DNA of 64,000 nt from Antrihabitans stalactiti (GTDB taxonomy: Bacteria > Actinomycetota > Actinomycetes > Mycobacteriales > Mycobacteriaceae): positions 310,001 to 374,000 of the forward strand of contig NZ_VCQU01000001.1 of the NCBI RefSeq assembly GCF_012932915.1, written 5' to 3'. Each line of letters starts with the position of its first letter. Position 1 is the stretch's first letter. A model generated the notes under the pieces. The model was not told the origin of the DNA. It saw only the letters and a list, made by a program, of their open reading frames with translations, and did not search any database. This document shows, piece by piece, positions 26,240 to 36,235 of the stretch. The translations under genes and the position numbers were made by a program.

Positions 26240-27226
26240 ATGAGCACGTCTCCGGAAAATACATCGTCCTCGAATGACGAGAGCCGCCTGACCGTCATCC
26301 TCGCGTTCAGCGCGAACCTTCTGATCGCCGTCGCGAAGACCGTCGCGGCTGTCGTCACCGGGTCCGCGTCGATGACTGCCGAGTCCGCGCACTCCTGGGC
26401 GGACACGGGCAACGAGGTGTTCCTGCTCATCGGCACCAGGAAGGCCGCGCAGCCTGCCGACACCGAACACCGACTCGGCTACGGACGCGTGGGCTACATC
26501 TGGTCGATGTTCGCTGCCTTCGGGCTGTTCACGGTCGGCGCGGCGGTCTCGATCTGGCATGGAATCCAGTCGCTGGCCGACGGTAGCGAAGAAGGGTCGT
26601 CGTACGGGTGGGCGTACGCCGTGCTCGCGGTTTCCTTTGTGCTGGAGGGCACTTCGTTCCTGCAAGCTTTGCGGGAGGCACGGTCCGGCGCGGTGAAGCG
26701 GCGAATCCACCCACTGCGCTACGTCCGGGTGACCTCGAATCCGATGTTGCGCGCGGTCTTCGCGGAGGACCTGTCCGCGCTCATCGGCATCGGCGTCGCG
26801 GCGTCCTGCATCCTGGCGCACCAACTCACGGGAAATGCTGCGTGGGACGCGGTCGGTTCGATCGTTGTCGGTCTGCTGCTCGGCTGTGTCGCGGTGTTCC
26901 TCATCAGACGCAACATGGACTTCCTCACCGGCGAGGCGGTCACTCCGCTCGCGCGCAACGTCGTCCTTGCCGCACTCCTCGACCACCATGAGATCGAACG
27001 GGTCAGCTTTCTGCACATGGAGTGGGTCGGCGCCGACAGGATCTTCCTGGTCGCTGCGGTCGACCTGGTCGGGGATGCGCCGGAGTCCGACGTGGCCGCG
27101 CGCCTCGCCGCCATCGCCAATGCCGTCCACGAGCGGCCGGAAATCGAGCGAGCGGTCCTCACTCTCACCCGACCGGGCGATCCAACCGACCTGCGTCCCA
27201 CTCCCCTGCCTGCCTGGTATCGGTGA
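26240..27226 (+). CDS. Cation diffusion facilitator family transporter
   Basis: A 328-residue CDF protein with six predicted TM segments. The metal-site pattern in TM2 is [13 protein letters not shown] (His and Asp) and in TM5 [12 protein letters not shown] (Glu-Asp). A C-terminal cytoplasmic domain follows (about 240-328). The family exports Zn2+, Fe2+ or Mn2+ in exchange for protons; the metal cannot be told from the sequence. It converges with the SDR gene across four bases. Confidence 0.92.
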   Translation: MSTSPENTSSSNDESRLTVILAFSANLLIAVAKTVAAVVTGSASMTAESAHSWADTGNEVFLLIGTRKAAQPADTEHRLGYGRVGYIWSMFAAFGLFTVGAAVSIWHGIQSLADGSEEGSSYGWAYAVLAVSFVLEGTSFLQALREARSGAVKRRIHPLRYVRVTSNPMLRAVFAEDLSALIGIGVAASCILAHQLTGNAAWDAVGSIVVGLLLGCVAVFLIRRNMDFLTGEAVTPLARNVVLAALLDHHEIERVSFLHMEWVGADRIFLVAAVDLVGDAPESDVAARLAAIANAVHERPEIERAVLTLTRPGDPTDLRPTPLPAWYR

Positions 27227-27230
27227 GCCG

Positions 27231-28058
27231 CTACGCCGACTCCGCCACTTCCACCGCCGCGCGCACACGACGGTCCGCGGCCAAGATTCTGTCCAGCCCA
27301 CCGAGCGGCCCGCGCAGTACGAGTGCGAGCCTGACCCAGCCCGGTGTGATGATCCGCGGCGAGCGATGTTCTATTCCGCGCAGGAGCGCCGCCGTCGCTG
27401 TGCCGAGCGGGGCCGGTCGGGTGAGAAAGGCGGGAAATGCCTTGCGCAACAATGCAGCACTCGGCCTGGCAAATGCGGTCTCGACCATGTCGGTGCCGAT
27501 GAAGCCGAAATACGCAACTCCGACGGTGACCCCGTGCTGTGCCAATTCGACTCGCATTGCGCGCCCGAGCTGCTCTACGCCTGCCTTGCTCACCGCGTAA
27601 GACGCGTTGAGCGCACCGTTGAAGAAGCTGTAGATCGAGGACACCAGCACGATGTGTCCCCGAGACTCGATGACGTGGGGCAGCGCGAATTTCACTGTGC
27701 GCCAGACGCCGTAGAGATTGACGTCGACGGTCCGCTCGAAGTCGGCGACGGCGATGGTCGATACAGACGTGGTCGGTGGCGCGATTCCTGCGTTCGCGAT
27801 CACGATGTCGATGCCCCCGAACTCCTCGACCGTGTCGCGAACGGCAGCTTCGAGCGCCGCTGCGTCGGTGACGTCTGCTGTCGAGAATCGTGCCCGCTCG
27901 CCGAGTTCGTCGGCCAAGGCCGCCAGGAGTTCCGGCTCTAGCCCGACGAGACTCACTCTGGCGCCCTCAGAATGAAGCCGGCGCGCGATTTCTGCACCTA
28001 TTCCGCGTGCTGCGCCGGTGACAAGAACGGATTTTCCGGCGACGGGAAACGACTGCAT
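27231..28058 (-). CDS. Short-chain dehydrogenase/reductase (BVMO operon)
   Basis: A 275-residue SDR with SVLVTGAARGIGAEIARRL, ADVTD, NAGIAPP, and the catalytic LVSSIYSFFNGALNASYAVSK. It is clearly paralogous to the SDR at 35301, sharing the GAARGIGAEIAR, NAGIAPP and YSFFNGALN-type motifs. ATG 28058 or GTG 28061 may start it. It follows the BVMO by 30 bp on the same strand, as SadH accompanies MymA in the M. tuberculosis mymA operon; a joint role in oxidising a hydrophobic ketone or alcohol is inferred. Confidence 0.92.
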   Translation of the reverse strand: MQSFPVAGKSVLVTGAARGIGAEIARRLHSEGARVSLVGLEPELLAALADELGERARFSTADVTDAAALEAAVRDTVEEFGGIDIVIANAGIAPPTTSVSTIAVADFERTVDVNLYGVWRTVKFALPHVIESRGHIVLVSSIYSFFNGALNASYAVSKAGVEQLGRAMRVELAQHGVTVGVAYFGFIGTDMVETAFARPSAALLRKAFPAFLTRPAPLGTATAALLRGIEHRSPRIITPGWVRLALVLRGPLGGLDRILAADRRVRAAVEVAESA

Positions 28059-28088
28059 CACGACTCGCTTTCGGTGATTTTCGAATGT

Positions 28089-29570
28089 TCAGACGACTGT
28101 GACAGGCACGCGCGCGGGTGCGAGGTGGTAGTCGGACTCGTCGAGCTTCCGTGTCCGCTGGCGGTACTCGAACGTGAAGCCGGGCCAGCTGATCGGGTTC
28201 GTGCCGGACGCGGTCTTGTACCAGCTGCTGCAGCCCTGACTCCATACCGATGCTCGGATGCGTTCCTGCAGCTTGGTATTGAATGCGTCCTGGACACCCT
28301 CACGGACGTCGATCCAGGACACGTCACCCTTCGCAAGGCGCCGCACGGCCTGGATGACGTAGCCAATCTGCGACTCGAGCATGAACACGATCGAGCTGTG
28401 GCTGAGGTTGGTGTTCGGACCGTAGAGCACGAACAGATTCGGGAACTTCGCAACACTCATGCCCAGGTACGCTTGCGCGCCCTCGCGCCACTCGTCGCGC
28501 AAGACGACACCGTCGCGACCGGTGATGTGCATCGGAGCCAGCAACTCGGTGGCCTGGAAGCCTGTGCCGAGAATGATCGCGTCGACCTCGTGGAACGCGC
28601 CATCGGCGGTGACGATGCCGTTAGCTCGAACCTCCGTGATGCCTGACGTGACCACATCGACATTGTCGCGGACCATGGCACGGTAGTAGTCGTTCGAGAT
28701 CAGAATTCGCTTGCAGCCCATCGGATCCTTCGGCGTGAGCTTCTCGCGCAGGGTGACGTCGGTGACTTCGTCGCGCAGGTAACGCCGGAATCGTGCCGCG
28801 TACGGTGCCATCAGCTGCGGGAACGTGGTGAACCCCGCCGCGCGCGGTTCCAGCTGGCAGTAGGTCGCCCAGCGTGAAAGGCGTTGCAGCCCGGGCACAG
28901 CGGCAAACGCTTTGCGTGCGATCGGGTGATAGGCGTAGTCCGGCTTCGGGATCACATGGGCCGCGTCGCGCTGGAACAGCTCGAGACTTGCCACGTTCTT
29001 GGCGATCTGCGGTACGAACTGGATCGCGGACGCACCAGTGCCGATGACCGCGACGCGCTTGCCGCGAAGGTCGTAGTCGTGGTTCCAGCGGGCCGAGTGG
29101 AACAATTCGCCTGCAAAGGTGTCCATTCCCGGAATGCGTGGGTAGGCAGGACGATTCAGCTGTCCAGTCGCTGCGACGAGCACATCGGCGTCGTGCGTGC
29201 TGCCGTCCGCCAGCGTGATGTGCCAGCTGCCTGCACCCTCGTCGAATGCTGCCTCCACCACCTCGGTGTTGAACCGAATGTGGCGGCGGACGTCGTATTT
29301 GGTTGCCGTGTCGCGCAAGTACTGCAGGATCTCCGGCTGCGGCGCGAACCGCCGTGACCAGTCGGTCTTCTCCTCGAACGAGAACGAATACACGTGCGAG
29401 GGCACGTCACACGCCGCGCCGGGGTAGGTGTTGTCCCGCCAGCAGCCACCGACATCGCCGGCCTTCTCGAAGATCGTGATGTCGGTGTAGCCGGCCTTCT
29501 TCAGGTGGATCGCCATGCCGAGGCCACCGAAGCCCGTTCCGATGATTGCAACCGATGGGGTGTGTGCCAT
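28089..29570 (-). CDS. Flavin-binding Baeyer-Villiger-type monooxygenase
   Basis: A 493-residue class B flavoprotein monooxygenase: FAD motif VAIIGTGFGGLGMAIHL (about residues 7-23), NTYPGAACDVPSHVYSFSF, the BVMO fingerprint FAGELFHSARWNHD, and an NADPH motif VAVIGTGASAIQFVPQI. It inserts oxygen next to a ketone or oxygenates a heteroatom; the substrate is unknown. It is divergent from a VirS-like AraC regulator across 127 bp with a conserved motif in between, the same architecture as virS-mymA. Confidence 0.94.
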   Translation of the reverse strand: MAHTPSVAIIGTGFGGLGMAIHLKKAGYTDITIFEKAGDVGGCWRDNTYPGAACDVPSHVYSFSFEEKTDWSRRFAPQPEILQYLRDTATKYDVRRHIRFNTEVVEAAFDEGAGSWHITLADGSTHDADVLVAATGQLNRPAYPRIPGMDTFAGELFHSARWNHDYDLRGKRVAVIGTGASAIQFVPQIAKNVASLELFQRDAAHVIPKPDYAYHPIARKAFAAVPGLQRLSRWATYCQLEPRAAGFTTFPQLMAPYAARFRRYLRDEVTDVTLREKLTPKDPMGCKRILISNDYYRAMVRDNVDVVTSGITEVRANGIVTADGAFHEVDAIILGTGFQATELLAPMHITGRDGVVLRDEWREGAQAYLGMSVAKFPNLFVLYGPNTNLSHSSIVFMLESQIGYVIQAVRRLAKGDVSWIDVREGVQDAFNTKLQERIRASVWSQGCSSWYKTASGTNPISWPGFTFEYRQRTRKLDESDYHLAPARVPVTVV

Positions 29571-29652
29571 GTTCTCGCCCTTTCCGTGTTTGTGGTGTGG
29601 ACTTAATGATCCGCGCGGCGACCGGCCGACCAGCCATGGTTCGCGGCCGAAG

Positions 29653-29671
29653 AGTTACTAGATTCGGCAAC
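29653..29671. promoter_or_regulatory. Shared 19-bp motif, copy 1 (probable AraC binding site)
   Basis: AGTTACTAGATTCGGCAAC lies between the divergent BVMO and AraC genes, 27 bases before the AraC ATG. The same 19 bases with one change occur at 40511-40529, upstream of the esterase-led catabolic operon. The CGGCAAC half is followed by ACATTGG. Binding by the adjacent AraC protein is inferred from the arrangement. Confidence 0.55.
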
Positions 29672-29697
29672 GACATTGGTCGCTCGCTTCTAGGCTG

Positions 29698-30726
29698 ATG
29701 ACCGTGGACTGGGACCTTCCGCGAACGCCGACGAGCATTTTGGTGCTTCTCCGCCTCGCCGCCGATCACGACGTGCCCGCCCAGGTGTGCCTGCGCGGGA
29801 CCGGGATTCGCGCGGACCGACTCCAGCAACCCAACGCGGAGGTCACTGGACGCGACGAACAACTGGTCATTGCGAACCTGCTCGATGCCCTCGGGAACCG
29901 AGCCGGGCTCGGCGTCGAAGCAGGCAACCGGTATCACCTCACGACGTACGGAATCTGGGGATTCGCACTGATCAGCTCCCCCACGTTGCGCAGCGCGATC
30001 GACGTCGGGCTTCGCTACCTCGACCTCACCTTTGCATTCACGCACATCCACACCCGTGAACAGAACGGCGAGTTTCAGTTCGTCCTCGATACGCCGGGCA
30101 TTCCCGTCCCGCTGCAGCGGTTCGCCGTCGAACGCGATGCGTCCGCGATTCGGTTACTCGAGCGGGAACTGTTCGCCGCACCGACCCCCGTCGAGCGGGC
30201 CAGCTTCATCTATCCAGCGCCCGACGACGTCGGTCCGTATATCGAAACATTCGGTGTCACACCGGAATTCGGCGCACAGGAGAACATCCTCGCGTTGCCG
30301 CCAGCCCTGTTGGATCTGCCGCTACCGCAAGCAAACGAGCACACAGCGGCATTGGCACAAGCGCAATGCCGCGACATGCTGCAGCAGCGAAACGAACGTG
30401 CGGGCCTGGCCGGGCGGGTCCGCGACCTCCTACTCGCGAACCCTGCCGCGCCGCCGAGCGCCGAGCAAGTCGCCCACGAGTTGAACATGAGCTCCCGGAC
30501 GTTGCGGCACCGGCTCGGGGCCGAAGGGACCTCGTTTCGCGACCTTCTCGACGAGGTTCGGCAGCGGCTGGCCGAAGAGATGCTCGTCTCCGGCAGGCTG
30601 ACCGTCGCCGAAACCGCCCAGCGGCTCGGCTACGTCGAACTGTCCAGCTTCTCCCAGGCGTTTCGCCGCTGGAACGGCATGGGACCCCGTGCCTACCGAA
30701 ACGCCCGATTACCCGCGCGCCGCTGA
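29698..30726 (+). CDS. AraC family regulator, VirS/OruR-like
   Basis: A 342-residue AraC regulator. The N-terminal 200 residues are the arabinose-binding-arm domain found in VirS-like proteins (DHDVPAQVCLRGTGI, then YGIWGFALISSPTLRSAIDVG). The HTH tandem is SAEQVAHELNMSSRTLRHRL and VAETAQRLGYVELSSFSQAF, ending MGPRAYR. It is divergent from the BVMO and convergent with the last gene of the catabolic operon. A shared motif suggests it controls both units. Confidence 0.93.
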   Translation: MTVDWDLPRTPTSILVLLRLAADHDVPAQVCLRGTGIRADRLQQPNAEVTGRDEQLVIANLLDALGNRAGLGVEAGNRYHLTTYGIWGFALISSPTLRSAIDVGLRYLDLTFAFTHIHTREQNGEFQFVLDTPGIPVPLQRFAVERDASAIRLLERELFAAPTPVERASFIYPAPDDVGPYIETFGVTPEFGAQENILALPPALLDLPLPQANEHTAALAQAQCRDMLQQRNERAGLAGRVRDLLLANPAAPPSAEQVAHELNMSSRTLRHRLGAEGTSFRDLLDEVRQRLAEEMLVSGRLTVAETAQRLGYVELSSFSQAFRRWNGMGPRAYRNARLPARR

Positions 30727-30729
30727 CCG

Positions 30730-31548
30730 TTACGCCGACGCAGCGCGGAACGGAACGCCTGCGTTCAACCGGGACTGGAACTGATTCGTCGACGCGACGG
30801 CAACCGGCCGCGCACCGTCCAGCCCGAGGTCACGCAGGTTGTTCGCCATACGATGGCGAGACTCACCGACCCGCAGCGTCAGCCCACCCGGCAGGTGGGC
30901 TGACATGCCGTTTCGAAGGTCGACATTGGTCCTGAGCACATTCCCGTGGTGCTGTGAATACAGCACCAGCGGCATGGGCGGAGTCGGGAAGACCGGTCGC
31001 GCTCGCCCCGAAAGCTCCATGATCGTCGAGCCGTCGCTCGGATCCTCGGTGATGCTCGAGAACCGTCCACCGCCGAGATCGAAACTGATCGGCGCAACAA
31101 ACTTCGGATATCCCCAGATCTCGGATCCGGCGGCGAACGCCGCCTCGGTGGTAACCGGCAGATCGAGAATGTACGCCCCTTGTTCACGCCGATCTGGGCT
31201 TCGCAGCAGTTGCGTCCAACCGAGGAGCGGTGGCCGCTTCTTCGTCCCCTCCGGGTAGACGAGTATCCCGACGCCGACTTCGTTGTACGGACCGATCGAC
31301 GTTTCCCGGTACTCGTAGAGCGCGACAGCGACGACGGGCTTCTTGCCGACATGAAGTGCAGGCCGCATGCCGGTCCCGGCGAGCTTGTCCGCCACGGCGC
31401 TTGGGTCAGCGGCGAAGAGCGCGAAGACGTTCGAGTTGTCGTAGTACAGAATCGGCAGGTCGACATCGCCTGCCGATGTCTGCACTGTCTTGGTCGGTAC
31501 CGCGAAAAACGGTTCGGTCGCATAGCGAGCGGGGACTATGGTCGACAT
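30730..31548 (-). CDS. Acetoacetate decarboxylase family protein
   Basis: A 272-residue ADC-fold protein. The conserved GSEIWGYPKFVAPI segment carries the Schiff-base Lys position (Lys149), preceded by GPYNEVGVGILVYPEG. True acetoacetate decarboxylases and distant aldolase-dehydratases share this fold, so decarboxylation of a beta-keto acid is one option. ATG 31548 has GAGG upstream and overlaps the acyl-CoA dehydrogenase stop by 13 bases. It is the last gene of the catabolic operon. Confidence 0.88.
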   Translation of the reverse strand: MSTIVPARYATEPFFAVPTKTVQTSAGDVDLPILYYDNSNVFALFAADPSAVADKLAGTGMRPALHVGKKPVVAVALYEYRETSIGPYNEVGVGILVYPEGTKKRPPLLGWTQLLRSPDRREQGAYILDLPVTTEAAFAAGSEIWGYPKFVAPISFDLGGGRFSSITEDPSDGSTIMELSGRARPVFPTPPMPLVLYSQHHGNVLRTNVDLRNGMSAHLPGGLTLRVGESRHRMANNLRDLGLDGARPVAVASTNQFQSRLNAGVPFRAASA

Positions 31549-32897
31549 TTCGCCAATACCTCTTCCTGAATATCCTCGATCACCGCGAGGCGGTTGATCT
31601 GGTTCGTTCCTTCGAAAATTATGGGTAGCCGTGCGTCGCGGAATGCTTTCTCGGCACGATTCGCGTGCAGCAGGCTGTGATTGCCGATCAGATCCATTGC
31701 TGTGTTGCACACATTCAGCGCACGGTCGGTGCAGTACAGCTTCGTCATCGAAGCGGCCGCCTGCGTGGGTATGAAGGTCCGCGCCTGGTCCCACACCATG
31801 CCGCGAATCGCGGCCGTCTCAGCGACCATGTCGGCGAGTTGCAACTGAACTTCTTGGTAGTTCACCAAAGGCTTACCTGCCAGAGTGGTGCTGCAGGCGA
31901 ACTCGAGCGCGGCCTCCATCGCCGCTCGCGCAAAGCCGACGCCCATGGCGGCAACTGGAATGCGCGATACGTTCAAGGTGGCCCGGTTGAGTGCCCAACC
32001 CTGACGGAGTCCGCCGACAACGTTGGCTTCGGGAACGAACACATTATCGAGCTCGAATTCGGCAGTGCCCGAGGCGCGCATGCCCATCTTGTGCTCTTTT
32101 CGCAGGGGCGTGAACCCCGGCGTGGGCGGTTGGACGACAAAGCAGGTCCACGACGCCATTCCCTCGCCCTCCAATGCGGCGAACACACAAATCGTCTTCG
32201 ACAGATCGCCGCCGCCGATGAACCGCTTGCGACCGTTGAGCCGCCAGCCGCCGGGGACGCGCGACGCGACCATTCCCGGCTCGTACTGTTCGGCGCCATG
32301 ACCCTCTTCGACGTCCGACCCGGCGGTCGGTTCGGTGATCGCAAACGAGAATGGATGCGGCTCACCGGATTTGATCTCACGGAACGCAGGAAGAATGAAC
32401 CGCCGGATTGCCATGGGATCACCGGAGAACAGCAAGGGACACTGCCCGAGCGCGGGCACCATCAGGCTCAACATGAGCCCGCCGCACCCGCGGGCGAACT
32501 CCTCGACTTTCACCGCAAGCGCCCAGACGGGATGATGCCCGGCCGACACAATGGCGGTGCCGAACGGTCGCGGCAAGACCATGTCGGTCATGAACCCCTC
32601 TCGCCCGGCCGCGACGATGGCCTGGCGCAAGAGCGGATTCCATTGCGTGAGCGGCGGTTGCGGAGTGACGTCCAACTCGAGGGACACCGGCACCAGTACG
32701 AGATCGGCGAACTCACGCGCACGCTCTCGCAACGACGCGAGCGACCGCGGCAACCTGGCGGTGTCGCGCTCCCACAGCGTCTTCGGGTCATAGCCGACGA
32801 TCCGTCGTGACACTGGGTTCAGCCCGGCGAACGCTGTCCGCGGCGACAACGGGTCCGAGGGCGCAACGAAACCGTCCAATGCAATTCCGGCACTCAT
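31536..32897 (-). CDS. Acyl-CoA dehydrogenase family protein (subunit 1 of a pair)
   Basis: A 453-residue acyl-CoA dehydrogenase. Flavin and substrate motifs are FAITEPTAGSDVEEG, RKRFIGGGDLSKTICVFA and KMGMRASGTAEFELDNVFV; the C terminus has IIFEGTNQINRLAVIEDIQ. It couples (TGATG) to a second, shorter acyl-CoA dehydrogenase. Adjacent fadE pairs in mycobacterial steroid catabolism form heterotetramers, so the two are likely one enzyme; this is inference. Confidence 0.92.
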   Translation of the reverse strand: MSAGIALDGFVAPSDPLSPRTAFAGLNPVSRRIVGYDPKTLWERDTARLPRSLASLRERAREFADLVLVPVSLELDVTPQPPLTQWNPLLRQAIVAAGREGFMTDMVLPRPFGTAIVSAGHHPVWALAVKVEEFARGCGGLMLSLMVPALGQCPLLFSGDPMAIRRFILPAFREIKSGEPHPFSFAITEPTAGSDVEEGHGAEQYEPGMVASRVPGGWRLNGRKRFIGGGDLSKTICVFAALEGEGMASWTCFVVQPPTPGFTPLRKEHKMGMRASGTAEFELDNVFVPEANVVGGLRQGWALNRATLNVSRIPVAAMGVGFARAAMEAALEFACSTTLAGKPLVNYQEVQLQLADMVAETAAIRGMVWDQARTFIPTQAAASMTKLYCTDRALNVCNTAMDLIGNHSLLHANRAEKAFRDARLPIIFEGTNQINRLAVIEDIQEEVLAKCRP

Positions 32898-33943
32898 CAC
32901 GCACGCTCCCATTCCGCAACGAACATCGACAACTCCACCGGCGTACCCCCGAGCAGCCGCAGCGCATTGGCGTCTCGCACCAATTTCTCCAGTCCTTCGT
33001 CCTGCATATAACCGCGACCACCCAGCACTTGCATGCCGTTGTTCGTCGCTACGCAGCAGGCAAGGTGAAACGTCGAACGCACGCCGCACAACTCTGCGAA
33101 CGGCTCTGCCCCTGGCCTTTTCGCTGCGAAGCCGGCGAGATAGTGACGGGCCGACCGCGCCGTGGACGAGATGTTCCCCAACATCTGCGCGACGGCGGGA
33201 AACTCCTCGATCGTCTTTCCGCCTTGGCGGCGAACACGCGCATACGCGCGCGCAAGCGAGAGGCTGTGATCGACCAGTCCCGCTGCGATCGCAGTCATTC
33301 CGAGATGATCGAGGTAGAGAGCCTCGACATACGCCGCCGTGTCGGTCGCTGCAACCGCCGCGCCCGCGCAACTCACCGTCGCGGTCTCCAACTCGTCGAA
33401 ACCATGGCTGTGTCGGCGTGTCTCGACAGTGCAATCATGGCGATCGACGACGTGCCACACGATGTTCTCGCCGTCGAATCCCGCCGCCAACAACGACTTC
33501 CAGACGCTGCCCACCACAACGCGTGAATGCGCAGCGAGATCGAAGTAATCGGTCAACAATGCCGAATCGGTGTCGTCCAACTCGCGACCGCCGAGCAGTC
33601 TGGGTAGCGCATGTCTGCCCATCCCGTAGTGGCCGAGCAGCGATACCGCGGTCGCCACGTTCGTATCCGCCAGCCCGAGCCGCGCCCGCAACCAGGTCCC
33701 GAGCGCCTGCCGATGAAGCCCGAACGCCACTCCCCCGTTGACAGCGGCCACCGATCGGAGCGTGTCTACCGTGGATTCGAACGAGCCGGACGACCCCCAC
33801 AACCCGTCGCCCGTGTCGCTCGCCAGCAATCCGATGTGACCGGCTTCATCCATCACACGCGTCAAATCGTCTGCGGTGAGCGTCTTTTCGTGACGCTCGA
33901 CGAGCGGTGCCACCACGTCGACACTGAACCGCGTAGAACTCAT
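32897..33943 (-). CDS. Acyl-CoA dehydrogenase-like protein (subunit 2 of a pair)
   Basis: A 348-residue acyl-CoA dehydrogenase-like protein, shorter than usual (about 380). Recognisable parts are AAVNGGVAFGLHRQALGTW and the C-terminal GGRGYMQDEGLEKLVRDANAL helix. The flavin-site TEPxxGSD motif is not visible, which agrees with a non-canonical partner subunit. Stop-start overlaps on both sides couple it to WS/DGAT and to the larger acyl-CoA dehydrogenase. Confidence 0.88.
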   Translation of the reverse strand: MSSTRFSVDVVAPLVERHEKTLTADDLTRVMDEAGHIGLLASDTGDGLWGSSGSFESTVDTLRSVAAVNGGVAFGLHRQALGTWLRARLGLADTNVATAVSLLGHYGMGRHALPRLLGGRELDDTDSALLTDYFDLAAHSRVVVGSVWKSLLAAGFDGENIVWHVVDRHDCTVETRRHSHGFDELETATVSCAGAAVAATDTAAYVEALYLDHLGMTAIAAGLVDHSLSLARAYARVRRQGGKTIEEFPAVAQMLGNISSTARSARHYLAGFAAKRPGAEPFAELCGVRSTFHLACCVATNNGMQVLGGRGYMQDEGLEKLVRDANALRLLGGTPVELSMFVAEWERA

Positions 33944-35304
33944 GTCAGGGCTCCTTCACCGATCGCTTCGGCCAGTTCGTCGAGCGCTTCGACGGTGTAG
34001 ACGGCGACATCCTGGACGTGCGGGAGTACGTCGCGGCAGGCGGTGAAGCCGAAGTTCAATTTCCCGTCGTAGGACAGAATGGTGATATTCAGTGCCTCGT
34101 TCTTGGACAGCAACGACATCGGGTAGAACTCCTCCATCCGAGCGTCGCCCGCATACAGCGCGGTCCGTGGACCTGGGACGTTCGAGATCACCAGGTTGAA
34201 CATCGGGCGGACCGCCGAGGCCCCCGGCACGATCTGCTTCGCCAGCCAAGGTGCGCCGGCCAGGATCGCGTAGTCGCTCAGCACGCCTGCGTCCAACGAC
34301 TGCAGGTGATTCTTGCCGGCCGTCGTCGAGGCACTGATTGCGGCGAGCCGCTCGAGCGGATCCTGCTCGTTCGTCGCGAGATCGGCGAGGATGAGACTGA
34401 CCGCGTTGCCGTCGTCGTCGCCCGCCGCGCGGACCGACACCGGGCACATCGCAGTCAACGGCACATCGGGCAGTTCTCCGAGGTCAGCCAGATATCGGCG
34501 TAACGCGGTCGAGCACAAGGCGAGCACGATGTCGTTGACAGTAGTGGCGCTGCTCCTGGCCAATGCGCGGATTTCCCCGAGGTCCAGCACCGCGGTCGAG
34601 ATGCGGCGTTGGGGTCCGATTGCAGCGTTCAACGCCGACGGCGGCGCCTGGAAGGGTCCGACCAGCGGATCGTTGCGTCGAACTGCGCCGAGTGCGAACG
34701 TGCTCAACGCTCGTGGCACTTTGACCGCGTCGATCACCCGTTGGCCGAGGCTTCGACCGACAGTTCGCCGCGGCGACCGCTTCGGTAGCTCGCGCGCCCA
34801 TGGCGGCGGCGGAAACTCTGCGGTCGGTGCGGTGGTAAAGGTTTCGGCCAGCAGCCGAATGCCTGCGACGCCATCGAACAAGGAATGGTGTGCCTTCAGG
34901 TACACCGCGATTCGATTGTCTTCCAGCCCTTCGATGACATGCATCTCCCACAGCGGCCGACGTGGGTCCAGCGGCGCCGAGTGCAAGCGCGAGACGAGGA
35001 CGCCGAGTTCGCGTTGACCGCCCGGACTGTGCAGCGCGGAGTGGCGAAGGTGATAGTCGATGTCGACATCAGTGATGACCTCGCGTGTCCCCGGCAGCGG
35101 CACCGGCCGCGGATGGGTCAGGTAGTTGAACGGCCGACTGGTCGCAGGATAGGCACTCCATGCCGCGACGAGCCTGCGGGCGAACTCGACTGCGGGTTCC
35201 GCCGGGCGAAAAATCATCAGCGAAGCGACCTGCATCGGAGTGTCGGGAGAGTCGACCCAGGTCCAGAACGCGTCAGCGATCGACATCGACTTCTTTCCGG
35301 TCAT
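33940..35304 (-). CDS. Wax ester synthase/diacylglycerol acyltransferase (WS/DGAT family)
   Basis: A 454-residue WS/DGAT. The catalytic HHxxxDG motif is KAHHSLFDGVAG at about residues 138-148; PLWEMHVIEGL precedes it and the C-terminal NLVISNVPGPRTALY is a second family signature. It esterifies acyl-CoA to a fatty alcohol, diacylglycerol or another hydroxyl. ATG 35304 overlaps the SDR stop; a 41-codon upstream extension is rejected. Its presence in a catabolic operon suggests storage or detoxification of an alcohol intermediate. Confidence 0.94.
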   Translation of the reverse strand: MTGKKSMSIADAFWTWVDSPDTPMQVASLMIFRPAEPAVEFARRLVAAWSAYPATSRPFNYLTHPRPVPLPGTREVITDVDIDYHLRHSALHSPGGQRELGVLVSRLHSAPLDPRRPLWEMHVIEGLEDNRIAVYLKAHHSLFDGVAGIRLLAETFTTAPTAEFPPPPWARELPKRSPRRTVGRSLGQRVIDAVKVPRALSTFALGAVRRNDPLVGPFQAPPSALNAAIGPQRRISTAVLDLGEIRALARSSATTVNDIVLALCSTALRRYLADLGELPDVPLTAMCPVSVRAAGDDDGNAVSLILADLATNEQDPLERLAAISASTTAGKNHLQSLDAGVLSDYAILAGAPWLAKQIVPGASAVRPMFNLVISNVPGPRTALYAGDARMEEFYPMSLLSKNEALNITILSYDGKLNFGFTACRDVLPHVQDVAVYTVEALDELAEAIGEGALT

Positions 35305-36233
35305 GACGGGTCCCGATGTGTGGCTTCGGCACGCAGAATCGCTTTGGACAAACCTGCGTTGTGGATCATGAACTCGTCCATGACCGTGGTGACGACCCCG
35401 CGCGCTTGCAGCATCGGGAGAACCCACCAGGGTGAGGCAACCTTGGCCGATCGGCGTTCGATGCCACCGATGATTGCGGAGCCGATCTGCTCGACCGGGA
35501 TGGGATCGGTGACGAAGCCTGGCAACGCCTTTCGTGCCTCGTCGACGTGATCGATCGCAAACGTCGAATCAGCCATGTCGGTTTTGACGAATCCGGGATA
35601 GGCGACGCCCGCGGTCGCGCCGTGCGGGGCAAGTTCGACCCGCAATGCTCTCGTGAGTTGTTCGATTGCGGCTTTGCTTGCGGCATAAGGCGAATTGAGG
35701 GCGCCGTTGAAGAAGGCGTAGATCGACGAGACAACGACGACGTGGCCGTGGTTCTCGACTACTGCGGGCAATGTCGCGCGAATGGTGCGCCATTGGCCCA
35801 TCAGGTCGATGTCGATGCCACGTTCGAACTCTTTCGGATCGATCGTGAGCAACGTGTCGGGAGGGGGCGCAATCCCGGCATTCGCTACCACCACGTCGAT
35901 TCCGCCGAACTGCGCAATTGTCGCCGCGGCTGCTTTCTCCAACGCTTCGAAATCCGACACGTCGGCATTGAATGCCGCTGCGCGGCTGCCCAATTGCGCT
36001 GCCAATTCTTCCAGCGGTGCCATCGTCCGTCCGACGAGGCTGACGTAGGCACCCTTTGCATATGCCTGTCGCGCGATTTCGGCACCGATGCCACGGGCGG
36101 CGCCGGTGATGAAGACGACCTTGCCATCCAGGTCGATGCGATCACGCTGTGCCGCGGCACCCACCACGGGAATCTGCTGCGCGAGTCCGCCGAGCACACC
36201 GCGCGCGGACCGAACAACTTCGATGATATTCAT
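35301..36233 (-). CDS. Short-chain dehydrogenase/reductase (catabolic operon)
   Basis: A 310-residue SDR with VVFITGAARGIGAEIARQA (about residues 39-57), NADVSD, NAGIAPPPD and VVSSIYAFFNGALNSPYAASK. A 35-residue N-terminal extension (MNIIEVVRSARGVLGGL) may be membrane-associated. It is paralogous to the SDR of the BVMO operon at 27231. It sits two bases after the GMC oxidoreductase stop and overlaps WS/DGAT (ATGA). Confidence 0.92.
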   Translation of the reverse strand: MNIIEVVRSARGVLGGLAQQIPVVGAAAQRDRIDLDGKVVFITGAARGIGAEIARQAYAKGAYVSLVGRTMAPLEELAAQLGSRAAAFNADVSDFEALEKAAAATIAQFGGIDVVVANAGIAPPPDTLLTIDPKEFERGIDIDLMGQWRTIRATLPAVVENHGHVVVVSSIYAFFNGALNSPYAASKAAIEQLTRALRVELAPHGATAGVAYPGFVKTDMADSTFAIDHVDEARKALPGFVTDPIPVEQIGSAIIGGIERRSAKVASPWWVLPMLQARGVVTTVMDEFMIHNAGLSKAILRAEATHRDPS

Positions 36234-36235
36234 TA